Assembly (NCBI GenBank): GCA_029961685.1
Contig: JARWKL010000007.1
Coordinates: 6,530,708-6,594,707, forward strand
Source of the DNA: Aristolochia californica
Taxonomy: Eukaryota > Streptophyta > Magnoliopsida > Piperales > Aristolochiaceae
Length of the DNA: 64,000 nt
Direction of reading: 5' to 3'
Shown here: piece after piece, positions 11,283 to 23,200 of the stretch
Layout: each line of letters opens with the position of its first letter
How positions within the stretch are numbered: the stretch's first letter is position 1
Notes under the pieces: model-generated
What the model was told of the DNA's origin: nothing
The model's database searches: none
The model's input: the letters and a program-made list of their open reading frames with translations, nothing else
Made by a program: the position numbers and the translations under genes

Positions 11283-12111
11283 TAAACAGGCCGGTGATCG
11301 TGGTGTCCTGGCTTCAGACATTTTTCTTTTCTCTCTCCTGTTGCAGAATTTTTGCTTATTCTTCTCTGATATTTTCACTGTTTGTTTCTCGCTTCTGTGG
11401 GCATGCCTCTGGATTGGAGAATCCAAGTTCTTTAGATTCCACTTTGATTTTGATTTGAGATAAGTTTTTGTTACTTTTGTACATCCCTCTTTGTCATCAC
11501 TTAGATCTTCCAAGTTTTTTTTCCCAAGGAAGAGGACAGGGTTTGGTGGTTTCTTCATCTTGTATTTATGTGTCTTACGATCATGTTTATACTTGCAGAT
11601 CTTTGCCTTGTAAGAAGAGTTAATAATTGAATGAGAAACCCAATGAAATGTATATATCAAATTTCTCTTGCAAATCTTTGATTGTTCCAAAACTATACCA
11701 GGCTTTCCTCTCCAAGTTCCTTAAAGTGAAATAGTTGTCTCATTCCAATCTAAAGATTTAATTACATCTAAGGGTGGTGAGGGGGTTAGAATTTGAAGAT
11801 TTTTTTCTCAAACAACAAATTTTAACAGGAAATTCCTTGTTTAAGAATTTTTTTCTAGCTATCTTCCATGTCAAAAGCATGAGTTTTGACTTCAATTCTT
11901 CTTGTCTCACAAAAATTGAAAAGGAAAAGATTTTTTTTTCGTATTGTCCCCCGATAAGAATCAATAGGAAAAATAAACAAAGAAGTCACAAATGCAAGAA
12001 AACCGATAGTCGCAAATGAATTTTGATTTTCAATGACAATATTTACGTAGAATTCCAATAGTAAAATGGATATTTACCTGTTCGACATTGTAGTAGAACA
12101 CTAATAGCATC
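11283..12111. other. 3' flank and spacer, nothing recognised
   Basis: T-rich 3' untranslated-like sequence, then an AT-rich stretch up to the target duplication of the LTR element. No gene seen. Confidence 0.5.
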
Positions 12112-12116
12112 CAATC

Positions 12117-12530
12117 TGATGCAGGCGAGAATCTGATGAGGGTATATATTCGGATCCGGAGTAATTAGTTGGATCCTTAATCGGATCGATGTAAATAGTT
12201 GGATCCTTAATCGGATCTTTAGTCGGAGTCGGATCCATATTCGGATATTTAGTCGGATCCTTAATCGGATCCTTACTCGGATCTTTTGTATTGAACCCGG
12301 TTGGACCAGAATTATTAGGGTCGGGTTCGTGTTTTTCCGAGCTGCAGCCCAGGCTTGTCGGGGGCGTTGGATTTGGTTAAAAGGTTGTTTAGGTTTCTTT
12401 GAAGGAGATGAATGATATTTTGAATCGGAGTTAGAGAATTTCTCTACGATTTCAAGGCAGCTTTCGTGACTCCTCCCGTGATTCTCAATTTGATCTGCCT
12501 ATAGGATAATCGCTATCCTGTCCGGCGTCA
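12117..12530 (+). repeat. 5' LTR of the 2.5-kb element
   Basis: Runs from TGATGCAGGCGAG to TCCGGCGTCA. The first 170 bases carry about nine GGATC cores, mostly in the frame TCGGATCCTTA, spaced about 11-15 bases apart. This looks like an array of regulatory repeats in U3. Confidence 0.95.
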
Positions 12531-12532
12531 GT

Positions 12533-12544
12533 TGGTATCAGAGC
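12533..12544 (+). other. Primer-binding site (tRNA-iMet)
   Basis: TGGTATCAGAGC, two bases after the 5' LTR, is the standard plant complement of the 3' end of initiator tRNA-Met. Confidence 0.95.
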
Positions 12545-13166
12545 TTCAGGCTCGGGACGAAGCTGATCTAGCCAGACGCTGCAGCGAGCAGAAGGGTCGA
12601 CGAAGACGACGCCGTCGCCGTTGAGCTACCGCTCAACGTTGCTGCCGGAAACACTCGGGATTCGACCGAGCAGAGCTCGGGACTCGACCGAGCAAGTTAC
12701 AGAAACAGAGCAGAGGCTCTGGCTTTGCCGGAAAAGAGAGATTCGGCAGGGAAAAGGGTCGGCATCGACGTCGTCACCGCCGGAACTGCCATGCGACGTT
12801 GCCGTCGCCGTCGCCGTAGTCGGATCTGCCGTCGACGGAGCTCGACGACAGAAAAGGTTCGGTAATTCCGAAAAATCGAGCACCGAAACAGAGGTTCGTG
12901 GTGCCGAGAAAGGGGGTCCGAGACAGGAGACCCTCGTTGCCGGAACGAGCCAGCGTCGCAGGCGGCGACGAGCTACCGGAGACGACAGCCGGAGAAGACC
13001 GTCGGAGAGGTCTCGATTTCGAACACAGAAGGTTCCGAAATCCCGATTTCGGGAGAAACTTTCCATCGGCGTCGGGACGTCGAGGTATTTTCGATTTGGG
13101 AAAAATTATATTATTATTTTATTCGAAAAAAAAAAAAAAAAAAAAAGTGGACAAATATTGTCTTCC

Positions 13167-14222
13167 ATGGCTGGTGGTCGTAGCCGTAATGTTCAAGCAG
13201 TGATAATTGACGATTTGCAGAGACAAGTCGCACAGTTAGTACAACTTGACTATTTGCAGAGGCAAGTCGCAAAGTTAGTAAAAATTTCAAAGTTGCAGAG
13301 ACAAGTCGCCGAGTTAACCCAGCGTCTCACGATGCCGGAGTTCGGGTCTCGTGAGATGGGAACTCACCATTACGATCCCAGATTCGACAACCCGAGTTTA
13401 GGATTCCAAGAGCACTGCGGTCAGGGAGATCGACTTGTAGACCTTGGTTTCAGCGTACCGCTACCTGAGATTTCTGGGATGTTACAGACCGAAGGAGTCA
13501 CCGCCTGGTTACCTGACAATGAGGCGTTTGGTGACCCTGTGTATGATGATGTTGAGGACCCTGTGTTTGATGCTGCTGCTGTTGTTGAAGACGTGGTCGA
13601 TGTGCTTGAGGAGCTTGATGACCTTGTGTTTGATAATATGGATGTAGAAGAAGGCATGGTCGATGAGATTGACACGCTTGGTGACCCTATCTATGATGGT
13701 GCAGATGTTGAGGAAGACATAGTCGGTGACACTGCGGGGCTTGGTGAACCTGTGTATGATGTTGCTGATGATGATGTGTTGTGTGGTGATGGCCATGCGC
13801 CTCTCGTTGTTCGTCCGAGTCTGGTGCCTCCCACGGGGGCTTCAGGGGCTGCTTGGCTGAAGGTCACTCTTTTCCCCTCGACCTGCCCCGTTGTTGATCC
13901 AGAGTGCAGTGTGACCATTGACAGTAGTATTTGTGCGATTGTTGTGTCCGACGCGACTGTCCGATCTCGTCCGGCCCGACTCACTCATCCTCCGTTCGCC
14001 ATGTTGTTAGTAGAGGTTGCACCTGGAGACGTCGCGGCGGATCCTCCTCCTGGCCTGCCGCCTGAGCAGGGGACGCTGGCCATTCCTGCATGTCATTTGT
14101 GGACTGTCGATGTTTTTCATGTTGCCCCTTGTGTCCTTCGTTTTTGGGTTCCGTTGAAGTTATTATGCACTCGAGGGCGAGTTCTTTCCAACCCGAGGAG
14201 ACTGATGCAGGCGAGAATCTGA
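13167..14222 (+). CDS. Gag start fused to defective protease, retrotransposon ORF
   Basis: Starting at the first ATG (MAGGRSRNVQAVI), 351 residues run without a stop into the 3' LTR. Residues about 18-55 are three near-identical LQRQVA blocks with a 13-residue period, a likely coiled coil like the Gypsy gag N-terminus. An acidic part follows in which GDPVYD / EDPVFD / GDPIYD / GEPVYD units recur. Next come PLVVR and WLKVTLFPSTCP, matching the linker before a Gypsy aspartic protease. The active site reads VTIDSSICAIVVS where D-S/T-G is required, so the catalytic Gly is lost. Gag capsid, zinc knuckle and all of RT/IN are missing. The open frame upstream (12621-13166) has no ATG and is leader. 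Confidence 0.8.
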   Translation: MAGGRSRNVQAVIIDDLQRQVAQLVQLDYLQRQVAKLVKISKLQRQVAELTQRLTMPEFGSREMGTHHYDPRFDNPSLGFQEHCGQGDRLVDLGFSVPLPEISGMLQTEGVTAWLPDNEAFGDPVYDDVEDPVFDAAAVVEDVVDVLEELDDLVFDNMDVEEGMVDEIDTLGDPIYDGADVEEDIVGDTAGLGEPVYDVADDDVLCGDGHAPLVVRPSLVPPTGASGAAWLKVTLFPSTCPVVDPECSVTIDSSICAIVVSDATVRSRPARLTHPPFAMLLVEVAPGDVAADPPPGLPPEQGTLAIPACHLWTVDVFHVAPCVLRFWVPLKLLCTRGRVLSNPRRLMQARI

Positions 14223-14616
14223 TGAGGGTATATATTCGGATCCGGAGTAATTAGTTGGATCCTTAATCGGATCGATGTAAATAGTTGGATCCTTAATCGG
14301 ATCTTTAGTCGGAGTCGGATCCATATTCGGATATTTAGTCGGATCCTTAATCGGATCCTTACTCGGATCTTTTGTATTGAACCCGGTTGGACCAGAATTA
14401 TTAGGGTCGGGTTCGTGTTTTTCCGAGCTGCAGCCCGGGCTTGTCGGGGGCGTTGGATTTGGTTAAAAGGTTGTTTAGGTTTCTTTGAAGGAGATGAATG
14501 ATATTTTGAATCGGAGTTAGAGAATTTCTCTACGATTTCAAGGCAGCTTTCGTGACTCCTCCCGTGATTCTCAATTTGATCTGCCTACAGGATAATCGCT
14601 ATCTTGTCCGGCGTCA
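14203..14616 (+). repeat. 3' LTR of the 2.5-kb element
   Basis: 414 bp, matching the 5' LTR except for three transitions (in the cccgggc, gcctacagg and atcttgtcc contexts). Preceded by aacccgaggagac, a weak polypurine tract. Confidence 0.95.
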
Positions 14617-14621
14617 CAATC

Positions 14622-15541
14622 ACTTGACGACGTGGATAGGGATCATCTCTTAGTTAGGGTTGTCGATAGTCAATAATCAAAATTAGTTATACCATTATCA
14701 TAATTTATTCCATTGAATAAGTGTTACATAGATACAATGACATGCTAAAGTGCTAATTCACTACAAATGAGTAACACAAAAGATCAAATGAATAACTAGG
14801 CAAAAGGGCTAAGTATACTTATGGTATACACCCTAATAACTTTCATGTAAACATACTCCATATCAAACCCTAATTGACTGTGAAATGTTAAGGGGGGGAT
14901 GATGATTTCATTATTCATTATTTGAGGGGAGAATTTTCATTATCATATGGAAGAATGGGAAGGAGTAAGAGTGCAAGAGAGGAGAGTCCTTGCAATAAAG
15001 CATTTTCATGTGATCTCACATGAGCCATAATTGCTCTAGTTTGGGGTGAAGAAAAGCAGCCATCATAACTTCACATGTCTCTGCTGTAACAAGGTGTTAA
15101 CAACTGTGAAAGGCAAAGGCTTTGATCACAAATACCTATGAGTCACATATGAGGTATAAATTGGATATAGGTGAAGAGAGGTAGGAGGGGGAAGGAATAG
15201 TATGATTTTCGAGTTAGGCGGATTTCTGTGACTTCATTTTCTACCTAAGAATGTCAAGAGAGATATTTATTTCCACTAAATGGAGGGGCATTAATGTTAC
15301 CTAAATAATAATTTCTATTTAGAAATAGATTTCCAGTATTTCTTAGAAAGGACACTAATAGGCCCTAAGAGGTTGTTGTGAGATGGAACTCCCACAGTAG
15401 GGAGGGAGCAATTGTCCCTTCCCTGTCTCTTGATAATGTCAAGTAAGGAGTGTTTGGTAATGGGATTCTAATTCAAATAAACTAAATTAGCAGGTATAGA
15501 AGAAGAAATCATGTCTGGTATAAGTTGTCAACTGTAAAAAT
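14622..15541. other. Spacer, nothing recognised
   Basis: No ORF with protein-like conservation and no repeat boundary was found. Confidence 0.5.
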
Positions 15542-15615
15542 AATCAACTGGTGTAGTTGGTTATCACGTCAGTCTAACACACTGAAGGTCTCCGGTTCGA
15601 GTCCGGGCGACGCCA
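15542..15615 (+). pseudogene. tRNA-Val (AAC) with a lost 5' acceptor strand
   Basis: From 15549 onward this is a near-perfect plant tRNA-Val: GTGTAGTTGG D arm, anticodon stem TCAGT/ACTGA around CTAACAC (anticodon AAC), T arm TCCGG-TTCGAGT-CCGGG, and 3' strand CGACGCC with discriminator A. The seven bases that should pair with it are AATCAAC instead of GGCGTCG, so the acceptor stem cannot form. Both internal promoter boxes are intact, so it may still be transcribed, but it is unlikely to be charged. Confidence 0.8.
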
Positions 15616-16040
15616 ATATATTTTTGCTATTTTGGATTTGGACAACGAAAGTGTTATGGGTTTCTGCTCTGTGGACTTTCCATCATTGGGCTCAATATGA
15701 TTGGCCCAGATAGAAGCATTAATCGCGTAGTGCCCATGGGTCACTGAAACTCGAGGCTATGTTAGCAATTGTACTATCCAACAATTAAGACACAGAAGCA
15801 CAATACTCGCATAAGTCCACGTTAATCAAATACAAATTGCGTCTTCATCCAATCAACGCCCCGCTACTCCCCTTTCTTCATCTCCTCCTCCGGGTGCTTC
15901 GCCGGCCGATTTACAGTCGGCGGGAAACTGAATCGGTCCCCAGTTTTGTATTTTCTTTTTCCACTTCTTTCTTCCATTTACAAGACCCACATCTCCTGTC
16001 CACTTCATCTTCTCTTTAAAAACTTGAAAGCCCGGATTAT

Positions 16041-16077
<37 letters not shown>

Positions 16078-16102
16078 CCTCTCTGCAACTCCTTTTTCCT
16101 AA
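15616..16102. other. 3' flank of the TTL gene with (CT)n microsatellite
   Basis: Holds a (CT)n tract at about 16042-16080 and the probable 3' untranslated region of the minus-strand TTL gene. Confidence 0.5.
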
Positions 16103-18780
16103 TCATGTGCTGAAAATTTTTACAGCACTCTCTAACAAGTCGTGGCTGTTACCGTCCACGTCTTTCACCTTGGAGCCGTTCTTGTAAATGTGGAAAGACG
16201 GGACGGAGCCCACGCCTTCGGATTTTGTTATGTAGGGATTGTCTTCAACATCCACCTGATTAAATAATACAGATTAAACCGCTAACCTTAATGTTCATGA
16301 ATCATGCACGGACGGATTAGATTAAAGTGGAATTATAAGAATTTTACGGAAATTCTCAGTGGGAATGAGCAAGCAAACCTTGAGGAACTTCACCGAAGGG
16401 TGTCTCTTGCACAGCTGCTCTGTGAAGTCCATCTGCTTCGATACGTTGCATGTTTCTTTGAAAAATAAAACTACCGACATCCCTGTATGCGAAAAAATTA
16501 TAAAACAGGTCAGTGGCATTTTTCTTTTCGTTAAAATTTCGGATGGTTTCGGATTTCTTTGAGTACCCGGCGAGGTGACGGCGTGTCGGAACCTGTCGCT
16601 GCTGGTGACGACAACGACGTCGGAGCCGAACTTCATGTCGGCGACGTCTTCCCCTCGCTGCTCCTTCAACCGGACCTGGGCCACAAACAAGGCCCGGCCA
16701 ACCTCCTCGTCCCCCGGCGTTTCACTTATCAACGCCTCATAATCTTTTATCGAAGCCTCCCACCTTTCCAACTATACCCACACAAAGATTCCATATTATC
16801 GTCCATGTCCCCCGATGACTAAATTCAAATTTACCGAGTTATCCTTTCAAGAAATGGCCGTTACCTTGGCGTTACAATCGGCTCGCCTCAGCCGGGCCTT
16901 GTTATAACCGGGCCGGACTTTAAGAGCATCGTTACAGTCTTCGATGGCTTTTTCCCACTGTTCGAGCTTAGATCGGGCCGCGGCCCGGTTACAGAGGAGG
17001 ACGGCGTTTTGCGGGACGTGGTCTAGGCCTTCGCCGTACGCCAAGCAAGCCTCGCTCAACTTGCCGGCTTTGAAGAGCTCGTTCCCCTTGGACCGGGCCG
17101 CCGCCACCGTTCGGGCCCTTCTCGCCACTGCTCCCGCCTCCTTGCTGCTCGGGTCCATTAGCACCGCCTTGTGGACCGCCGCCACCGCCTCATCGAACCT
17201 TAAAATTATACCGAATAATTAGAAAAAAAGTATTTAGTATTTATTATTTTGTTTTAAGCCGGAAGCTAAAACCTGCCGGCGGCCATGTCGACTTGAGCGC
17301 GAGTCATTAACAGATACGCATTCGCGGTGGCGCCGAAGAATTTCGTGGCCTCGTCCGGGTCGAAAGCCGGCGCAGACGATAACATCGCGTCGGCGTCCTC
17401 GTGGCGGTGGAGCTTCAGGAGGGCCTCTGCCTGTGAAGCATAAACCTAATCAACGAAATTAATCCAAGTCAGATCAGATCACGGTTATTAGATCAAAAGA
17501 CACGGTGGGGTAGAGAGGTAGACCTGTGGGGCCGAGTCCGCTCCGCAAGAGGTAGCGCAGCCAGCTTCTTTTAACATGATCTGCCAATCTTTTAGTTTTC
17601 GAGCCTCGTTGAAGCGAGTGACATGGGCCTGGAGAGCCTGGGCCTGGGCATATTCCTTTGAAGTAGCTTCGTTTCCCGACTGTTTGTACTGATTGATAGC
17701 CTTCTCTCCCTCTCCTAATCTGAAATTTAGCGGAGAAATTTCATTAATTTTTGTTTTTATTTTCTATTGTTAACAAGTCTTCTTCGTCCTCTACCTGAGA
17801 TATAGCGTAGCTAGTCGATGATGCGCCCTCCGGTAAGAAGGATCAAGTCCGACGGCCACTCTGCATTCATCTACAGCCTCCAGAAGCCGACCCAACCCCG
17901 TCAAGGCCGCACTCTTGTTGCTCCTGTATGAAGCTTTTTCTGGATCGAGGGAGACCGCGAGCTCGTAATAAGCTAGCGCCTCTGCAAATTTGCCGCGCCT
18001 GAATTCGCCATTTCCTAATTCTTTGTACTCTTCGGGTTCTAATCTTCGCGATAGAGCTCGGCACATCGTCCCTTCCGGTTCTCTCACAATCTCTTTCTCC
18101 ACCGGCTTCGTTACGATGTTCCCCATTACGCCATTCCGGTGAACTCCGTTGCTGATCTTCGCGGCGTCTGCCCTCTCCTTGGCCGTCATTGGAAGAAAAT
18201 CCAGGATGTTGTTTGAATTTACAGAAGCGCTGTTGGATTTCCCATTTGCAGCCGATTGTTTAATGTTACCCAAGTGCCCAAAAACCATCATATTGCTCGA
18301 AGATACGCGAACGAGTTCGCCGTTGGTGCGGTGGTCCGTCATTACGACGTCTAGGTCTGTAGAAAGGGTGATCAATGCTTTCTGGGTTGGTCTCGCCGGT
18401 GCCATCGCTCCATTGTTAATCGACCCGCCGGAGCCGGACGACGCCAATGAATAAGAACTACCAAGGTCGGTCGCGGGCTTTGCTCCGACATTCTGATACC
18501 GACTCGGAGGAGCCGGATTCGACATTAACGGCGATCGTGAAACTATGTACTTCTCTACAACTTTTGGAGCAGGGGGGTTGTCCAGGGCTGCTCCATCTGA
18601 CCCACCTCCTCTTCTCCTCTTTGAATAGAAGCCGCCATTGCTCTTCTGAGAGCCACCGTTGGATGCATCGGAAGCTTGCGTTCTTCTCCAGAACTTGGAA
18701 TGCCTGAAAACTCCGTTGTACAACTCCATGACTCCGCAGCCATTTCTCTTCTCAGACGGTGATGTATCCGCTTCCATCAT
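16103..18780 (-). CDS. TTL: Tetratricopeptide-repeat thioredoxin-like protein (TTL)
   Basis: Seven exons: 18780-17795, 17719-17524, 17445-17273, 17198-16865, 16771-16567, 16482-16379 and 16255-16103. All have GT-AG splices and consistent phases; total 716 residues, as in the family (about 690-730). Residues 1-240 are low-complexity and Ser/Asn-rich. A TPR cluster starts at about 245 (EEYKELGNGEFRRGKFAEAL) and continues through AHHRLATLYLRLGEGEKAI. A second lies at about 450-600 (RARTVAAARSKGNELFKAGK, LLCNRAAARSKLEQWEKAIE, KARLRRADCNAKLERWEA). The last 105 residues are a thioredoxin fold (MSVVLFFKE, SVKFLKVDVEDNPY, SVPSFHIYKNGSKV) with no CxxC, so redox-inactive, as is usual for TTLs. Arabidopsis TTLs are needed for osmotic-stress responses and scaffold brassinosteroid signalling and cellulose synthase. 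The first ATG after an in-frame open stretch is taken as start. Confidence 0.95.
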
Positions 18781-20256
18781 TCTCTTCACTCTCAACTGCC
18801 GCTCGCGAAGTGAGAAAAGAACAACAGGACCGGTTTTTCCTTAACCTTCCCTGTAATGAAAAACGGAGGTTGAATTGACTGTAACAAGAAAAACTGAACA
18901 GAGAATCAGAAACCATGAACAGGAAACCGCCGGAAAACCCCGGGTCTCCGGCAGCAGTTTCTGTTCCCCAGTTCAAAACATCCGAAGCTGGGAATGCGGT
19001 GGAGGAGCAATGAAGAAAAAGCGATTGACTACAGGACGATAATAAAAGACGGATTAAAATAACAGAAAAAAAAAAATCCGATTGCTTGAAGATGAAGACG
19101 AAGACACAGGCCTACTCCCAGGAATCGCGTTTCCTGATGGCACGACCTCCTGGAGTGGCTGTGAAGAAACCCAGCTACTTTTTTCTCTTTTCTTATTTTC
19201 AAAGATTTTTGGCTTCTTCAACGCATTCCGATTTCTCGAAGAAGACGAAGAATCTAAGAACGAAAAAAGAGAATATTTTTTTCAAAGAGAAAATAAATTA
19301 AAACCTTAAACTAAAATTTCCCGTTTTTGCAAAATACTGGTAATTGAACGTATCATTTTTGTTGCCAGAGACGAGAAATCCGGCCGATTGATAAAATTGC
19401 AATCCCACAAATTTGTTATTTCTGCTGAAAAATAAAAGAAAACCTTTTTAATGTTAGTTGCTTTCCCCCCCTCTTTTCACAGGCAAAGAAGCACGTAGGT
19501 TCGAGCGCTCCCCACGTTAGTGCAGCGCCAGCTGGCGTTGCGTAGACCATTTCATCTTTTCTATTTCTTTCCGACTCGGGACTTCTCCGTCCTCTATTGT
19601 TATGGATATGGGTATTAATGTCAATTCGGTAGACCAATCTGAATATCAGTCAAATTGTCCGTCTCCAATGGCCAAAGTGGGCCTCACTCTCCACCGTCCG
19701 ATTATCGTCTAGTCATCACAGTTTGTGGCATTTTTCACGATACGATCCATGATGGACTCGTACCAAACAAGTCAAGCCTCAAATAATATTGAATTAAATC
19801 AAATACTAAATTTAAGTTTGTACTCATTTTAATAAAATTCAAAAATCTCATGTGATTCAACTGGGAGAAATCCATAAACTTTAATAAATTTAGAAATAAA
19901 ATGGAATGCACGATGGGAGAGGAGCCATGCCTACGCAAGGAAGAAAAGAAGAAAAAATAAAACAAGTGATCAGTCTCTCATGCTTGGATTTCACGGCTCG
20001 AGACATGCAGAAAATCTAGAAAATTAAAGAACACGAAAAGAAATCAGGTATCGCTGTGAATGGGAAAGGAATGCACGTGTTCCCTACCAAACGCGCAGCT
20101 TTGCCTACGTTATTTGAGCCTTTATCTGGATCCTTCAATCAGTATCTGTAGGCAAAAGTAATAGAAGCTGAAAAACACTGCACCTGTGCGCTCATTTTTC
20201 AATTTCTGTTTCAGAATTGAAACAGATTGCAGAGGCAGTATGGTCTACTGTTTCTG
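18781..20256. other. Spacer between TTL and HCC2
   Basis: Holds the TTL leader and promoter (GC-richer up to about 19000) and the HCC2 3' flank. Short ORFs here have no conserved content. Confidence 0.5.
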
Positions 20257-23200
20257 TTAGTTTGATGCTTTGTTTGAACTGGAAGCTTTTTTTATTTCCT
20301 TCAGTATGTTTTCACACAACTGCTCTGCGTCGTAATCTACTGTGAAACATTTGAGGACTTCAACGTTTGGGTCCAGCAAGTACCTGTTATCATTAATCAA
20401 GAATAAAAGAAGTGCTAAAATCCCAGATGGAGTGGAAATCAGAGAGGAGGTGATTCCGAGTTCTTATTCTTCTTACATGTTGTGAGAAGTTGTGATAAGG
20501 TAATCCTCGCCCTCCTCTTCATCCTTTTTGAAGTAGACTCTATACTCCAAGCTTGTCTGTCTTATTGAATTAACAGGTCCCGTCAATCCTATAATCCTCG
20601 GATCAAATTCTGTAAGATAGGAGAGAGGAGCTACCAAAATTGAGATGGTTTTAATAGAATGAAGTAAAACGGTGACAGGAGACACAAAAAAAAAAAAAAA
20701 AAAAAAAATTGAACCTTTGAGGTATGCTTGGAGCTGAGAAGGAGAATCTCTTTGCGGGTCGATGGAAATAAATACTGGTTTGAGCTTCACACTGTGTTTG
20801 GATTCTGCAAAATAATTTTTAAAAATTCTCAAAAGAAGCACACAATCGATAAAAAGATCACATGAATAGCAAAGGACATGACAGAAGCGATGTAAGAAGA
20901 CAAATCTAAAACAATTGAGGACCTAAAATATCAATTGCCTCGGCCATCTTCTGAACTTCCTGTGGACCAACATCAGGGGATGATGTGTACCCAAAGTACA
21001 GAAGTGACCAATTGCCTTGAAGATCAGCATCAGTTACAACATGGTTCTGTGAATCAATTAGTCGAAAGGGGCCTCCAAATGCAGGTCTATTGCGAGTTCT
21101 CTCATTTCCTCCACCTTGATGTGATCCTGAAATGTATTTTTCAAATTTAATAACACCCACAAGGTTAAGATTACTAAAATTGCACCATGAAAGCAAATAA
21201 GTAGATAGACATATCATTATAGAGTATGTAAGGTGGTGTCCAACTTTTTAATTTCTATTCAGAAAAAGTAAGTAGCAAACTGACAATGTATTTCAGGGCT
21301 CTACTCCAGTTACAGGTTAGTCCACAGAAACCTGAGCAGCTTTTGGATTGTTAACGCTTTCTTCTTCTGAACTGTCCGCACGTGTATTATTAGATCAATT
21401 AGTTTTACATGTAGGTTTGTTCACCCAGTGCATTGCGAAACATGGTCAAGCTTATCAAGTTGCAATGTAATTCCTTCAGTTTATAGGTGGGTAGCTCCCC
21501 ACCAGCACTACATGAACATTATCAAGACATTGACTTCCGTATTATAAGTCCTTTTGCAGGATTCAAAAGATTCTCAATCACTAAATAACGAAGGCAAAGA
21601 GAAAGATCCCATCACTCCGAACTCATGCAGACTGCAAAGAGACTACAGTGATTCAGACAGTTTTTCACCAAAACAAGTTCAGAATTAGCCACTGCAAACC
21701 AGACAAGGCATAAACAAACTCCAGTGCATAAAGGTGGCAGATAGAAACAATACCTTTTGGAATTGCTCTCCTCTCATCGTTATAGTGGACTAACATGGCA
21801 ACTCCTGCTACAATTAGTAAAGTTGTAGGCTGCAAAACGAGATAGATGCTTTGATTATAGCAGATAAATCTTGTCCTCCCCTCCTGAAGACTATAGAATA
21901 GTATAAATACTACTAAAAGAATGAGCATTGCTCATTTACATGGGGCAGAGGAACCATACAACAGCAAAGGTCATCCATGTCCTCAAGTTAGGAGGAACAG
22001 GTTGTGCAACAAGTGAGGGATGAACATTCACCCATTTGCTTTTATAGTTTGGCGATCCACAATAACCACAAAGAGATCTAACCTTAAGAAGAAAACACCC
22101 AGTTTTAAGTTAGCACATTGAGATATAATGCACTAATCATTTAAACAAGATCAATCAAATGAATTCTATTTGCATCTGTCTAAACAAATTCTTGTAGCTC
22201 CTAACATGGATTGGACCTTCAGCTTTGATGGACTAAGATTGCTCAGACTAACTGCTGAAGTAAAGCATTAACCAAACATTAGAATATTAAAATAAAACAA
22301 AAAAATTACAATTTTCTTTCCTTGCATTTACTTTTCTTCTCACAAACTATTGTATTATTGAGTAGTAAAATAAATGATCAAGTCAAACAGGTATTTGAAG
22401 TAGTAATGGAAAACACATTTGAAAATTATGAAGGCCATGATTAGTTTGCTGAATCCTTTGGTTTCTAAATTTCTTCATAGCTGGGTTCATACACTTGGGT
22501 TACTAATCTAATTGGCTGCATATAACATATCTAATGGGTAAACAAAATCAATCTTTTCAAAAAACAATCACATCATGGCAATCGTGTTTCTTAAATGTAA
22601 TAAAAGTCATCTTAAAACAATACCTTATCATGCCATATACTTAAAAAGATGGGCACACTAGAAGATCCTCAGACTACATAACATGGAGTCATGTACTAAA
22701 GGAAAGAAATAGATATTAAAGTAACAATCATAGTTCAACCTCTTCAACCTCTTTAAGGTTAAAGCAATGGGAACAACAGTCTGAAGTTTCTTCAATGCTC
22801 ATAGCCCGAGAAATATATGTCATTAGGTTCATTCGACCTTGTCACCTATAGTGAAAAAAATTGATAGAGCATTTTAACAATCATTTTTCACCACTTCTCT
22901 CACACTCGCTTGGTCCTTCCTTGTTTCCCGTCCATAATTTCGTTTCATTCTTTTGTGACATTTCATCATACAGTAAATCTAATAGCTTCAAAAATCAATT
23001 TTGCATCACTCGCCAAAGATGAGGTAATAATTTGATATGTCGCAAGAGATTCTGGGAAAATAGAATCGGAAAGCTTAAATTGATCTCCGGAAAGAATACT
23101 TCACTATAAAAAGCAGAATACCTCACTGACCCACTGGATATATCTGTTTTAGCGGAACAGTTCCTAAATATAATCGCATGAGTCCTTATTGCATCACGAC

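Larger units (their letters stand above)
12112..14621 (+). mobile_element. Young short non-autonomous LTR retrotransposon (Gypsy-derived)
   Basis: The element is 12117-14616, exactly 2500 bp, with a perfect 5-bp target duplication CAATC (12112-12116, 14617-14621). The two 414-bp LTRs start TG and end CA and differ at only three positions by eye, all transitions. A primer-binding site for initiator tRNA-Met follows the 5' LTR. The interior holds one long ORF with gag-start and protease-start similarity, but no reverse transcriptase, RNase H or integrase. It must have moved using enzymes from another element, in the manner of TR-GAG-type elements. High LTR identity and an intact TSD indicate a recent insertion. 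Confidence 0.95.

Noticed and set aside
11031..11690. 219-codon minus-strand frame over the 14-1-1-like gene end
   Set aside because: Contains a Phe/Leu run that mirrors the GAA repeat; starts in the 3' flank; no homology recognised.
12130..12292. CRISPR-like regular repeat in the LTR
   Set aside because: Units are short, unequal, without spacers, present in both LTRs, and the genome is a plant's.
12621..13166. N-terminal 182 codons of a long open frame in the LTR element
   Set aside because: No ATG; GC-rich Arg/Ser composition and a poly(A)-derived Lys run mark it as untranslated leader. The ORF is taken from 13167.
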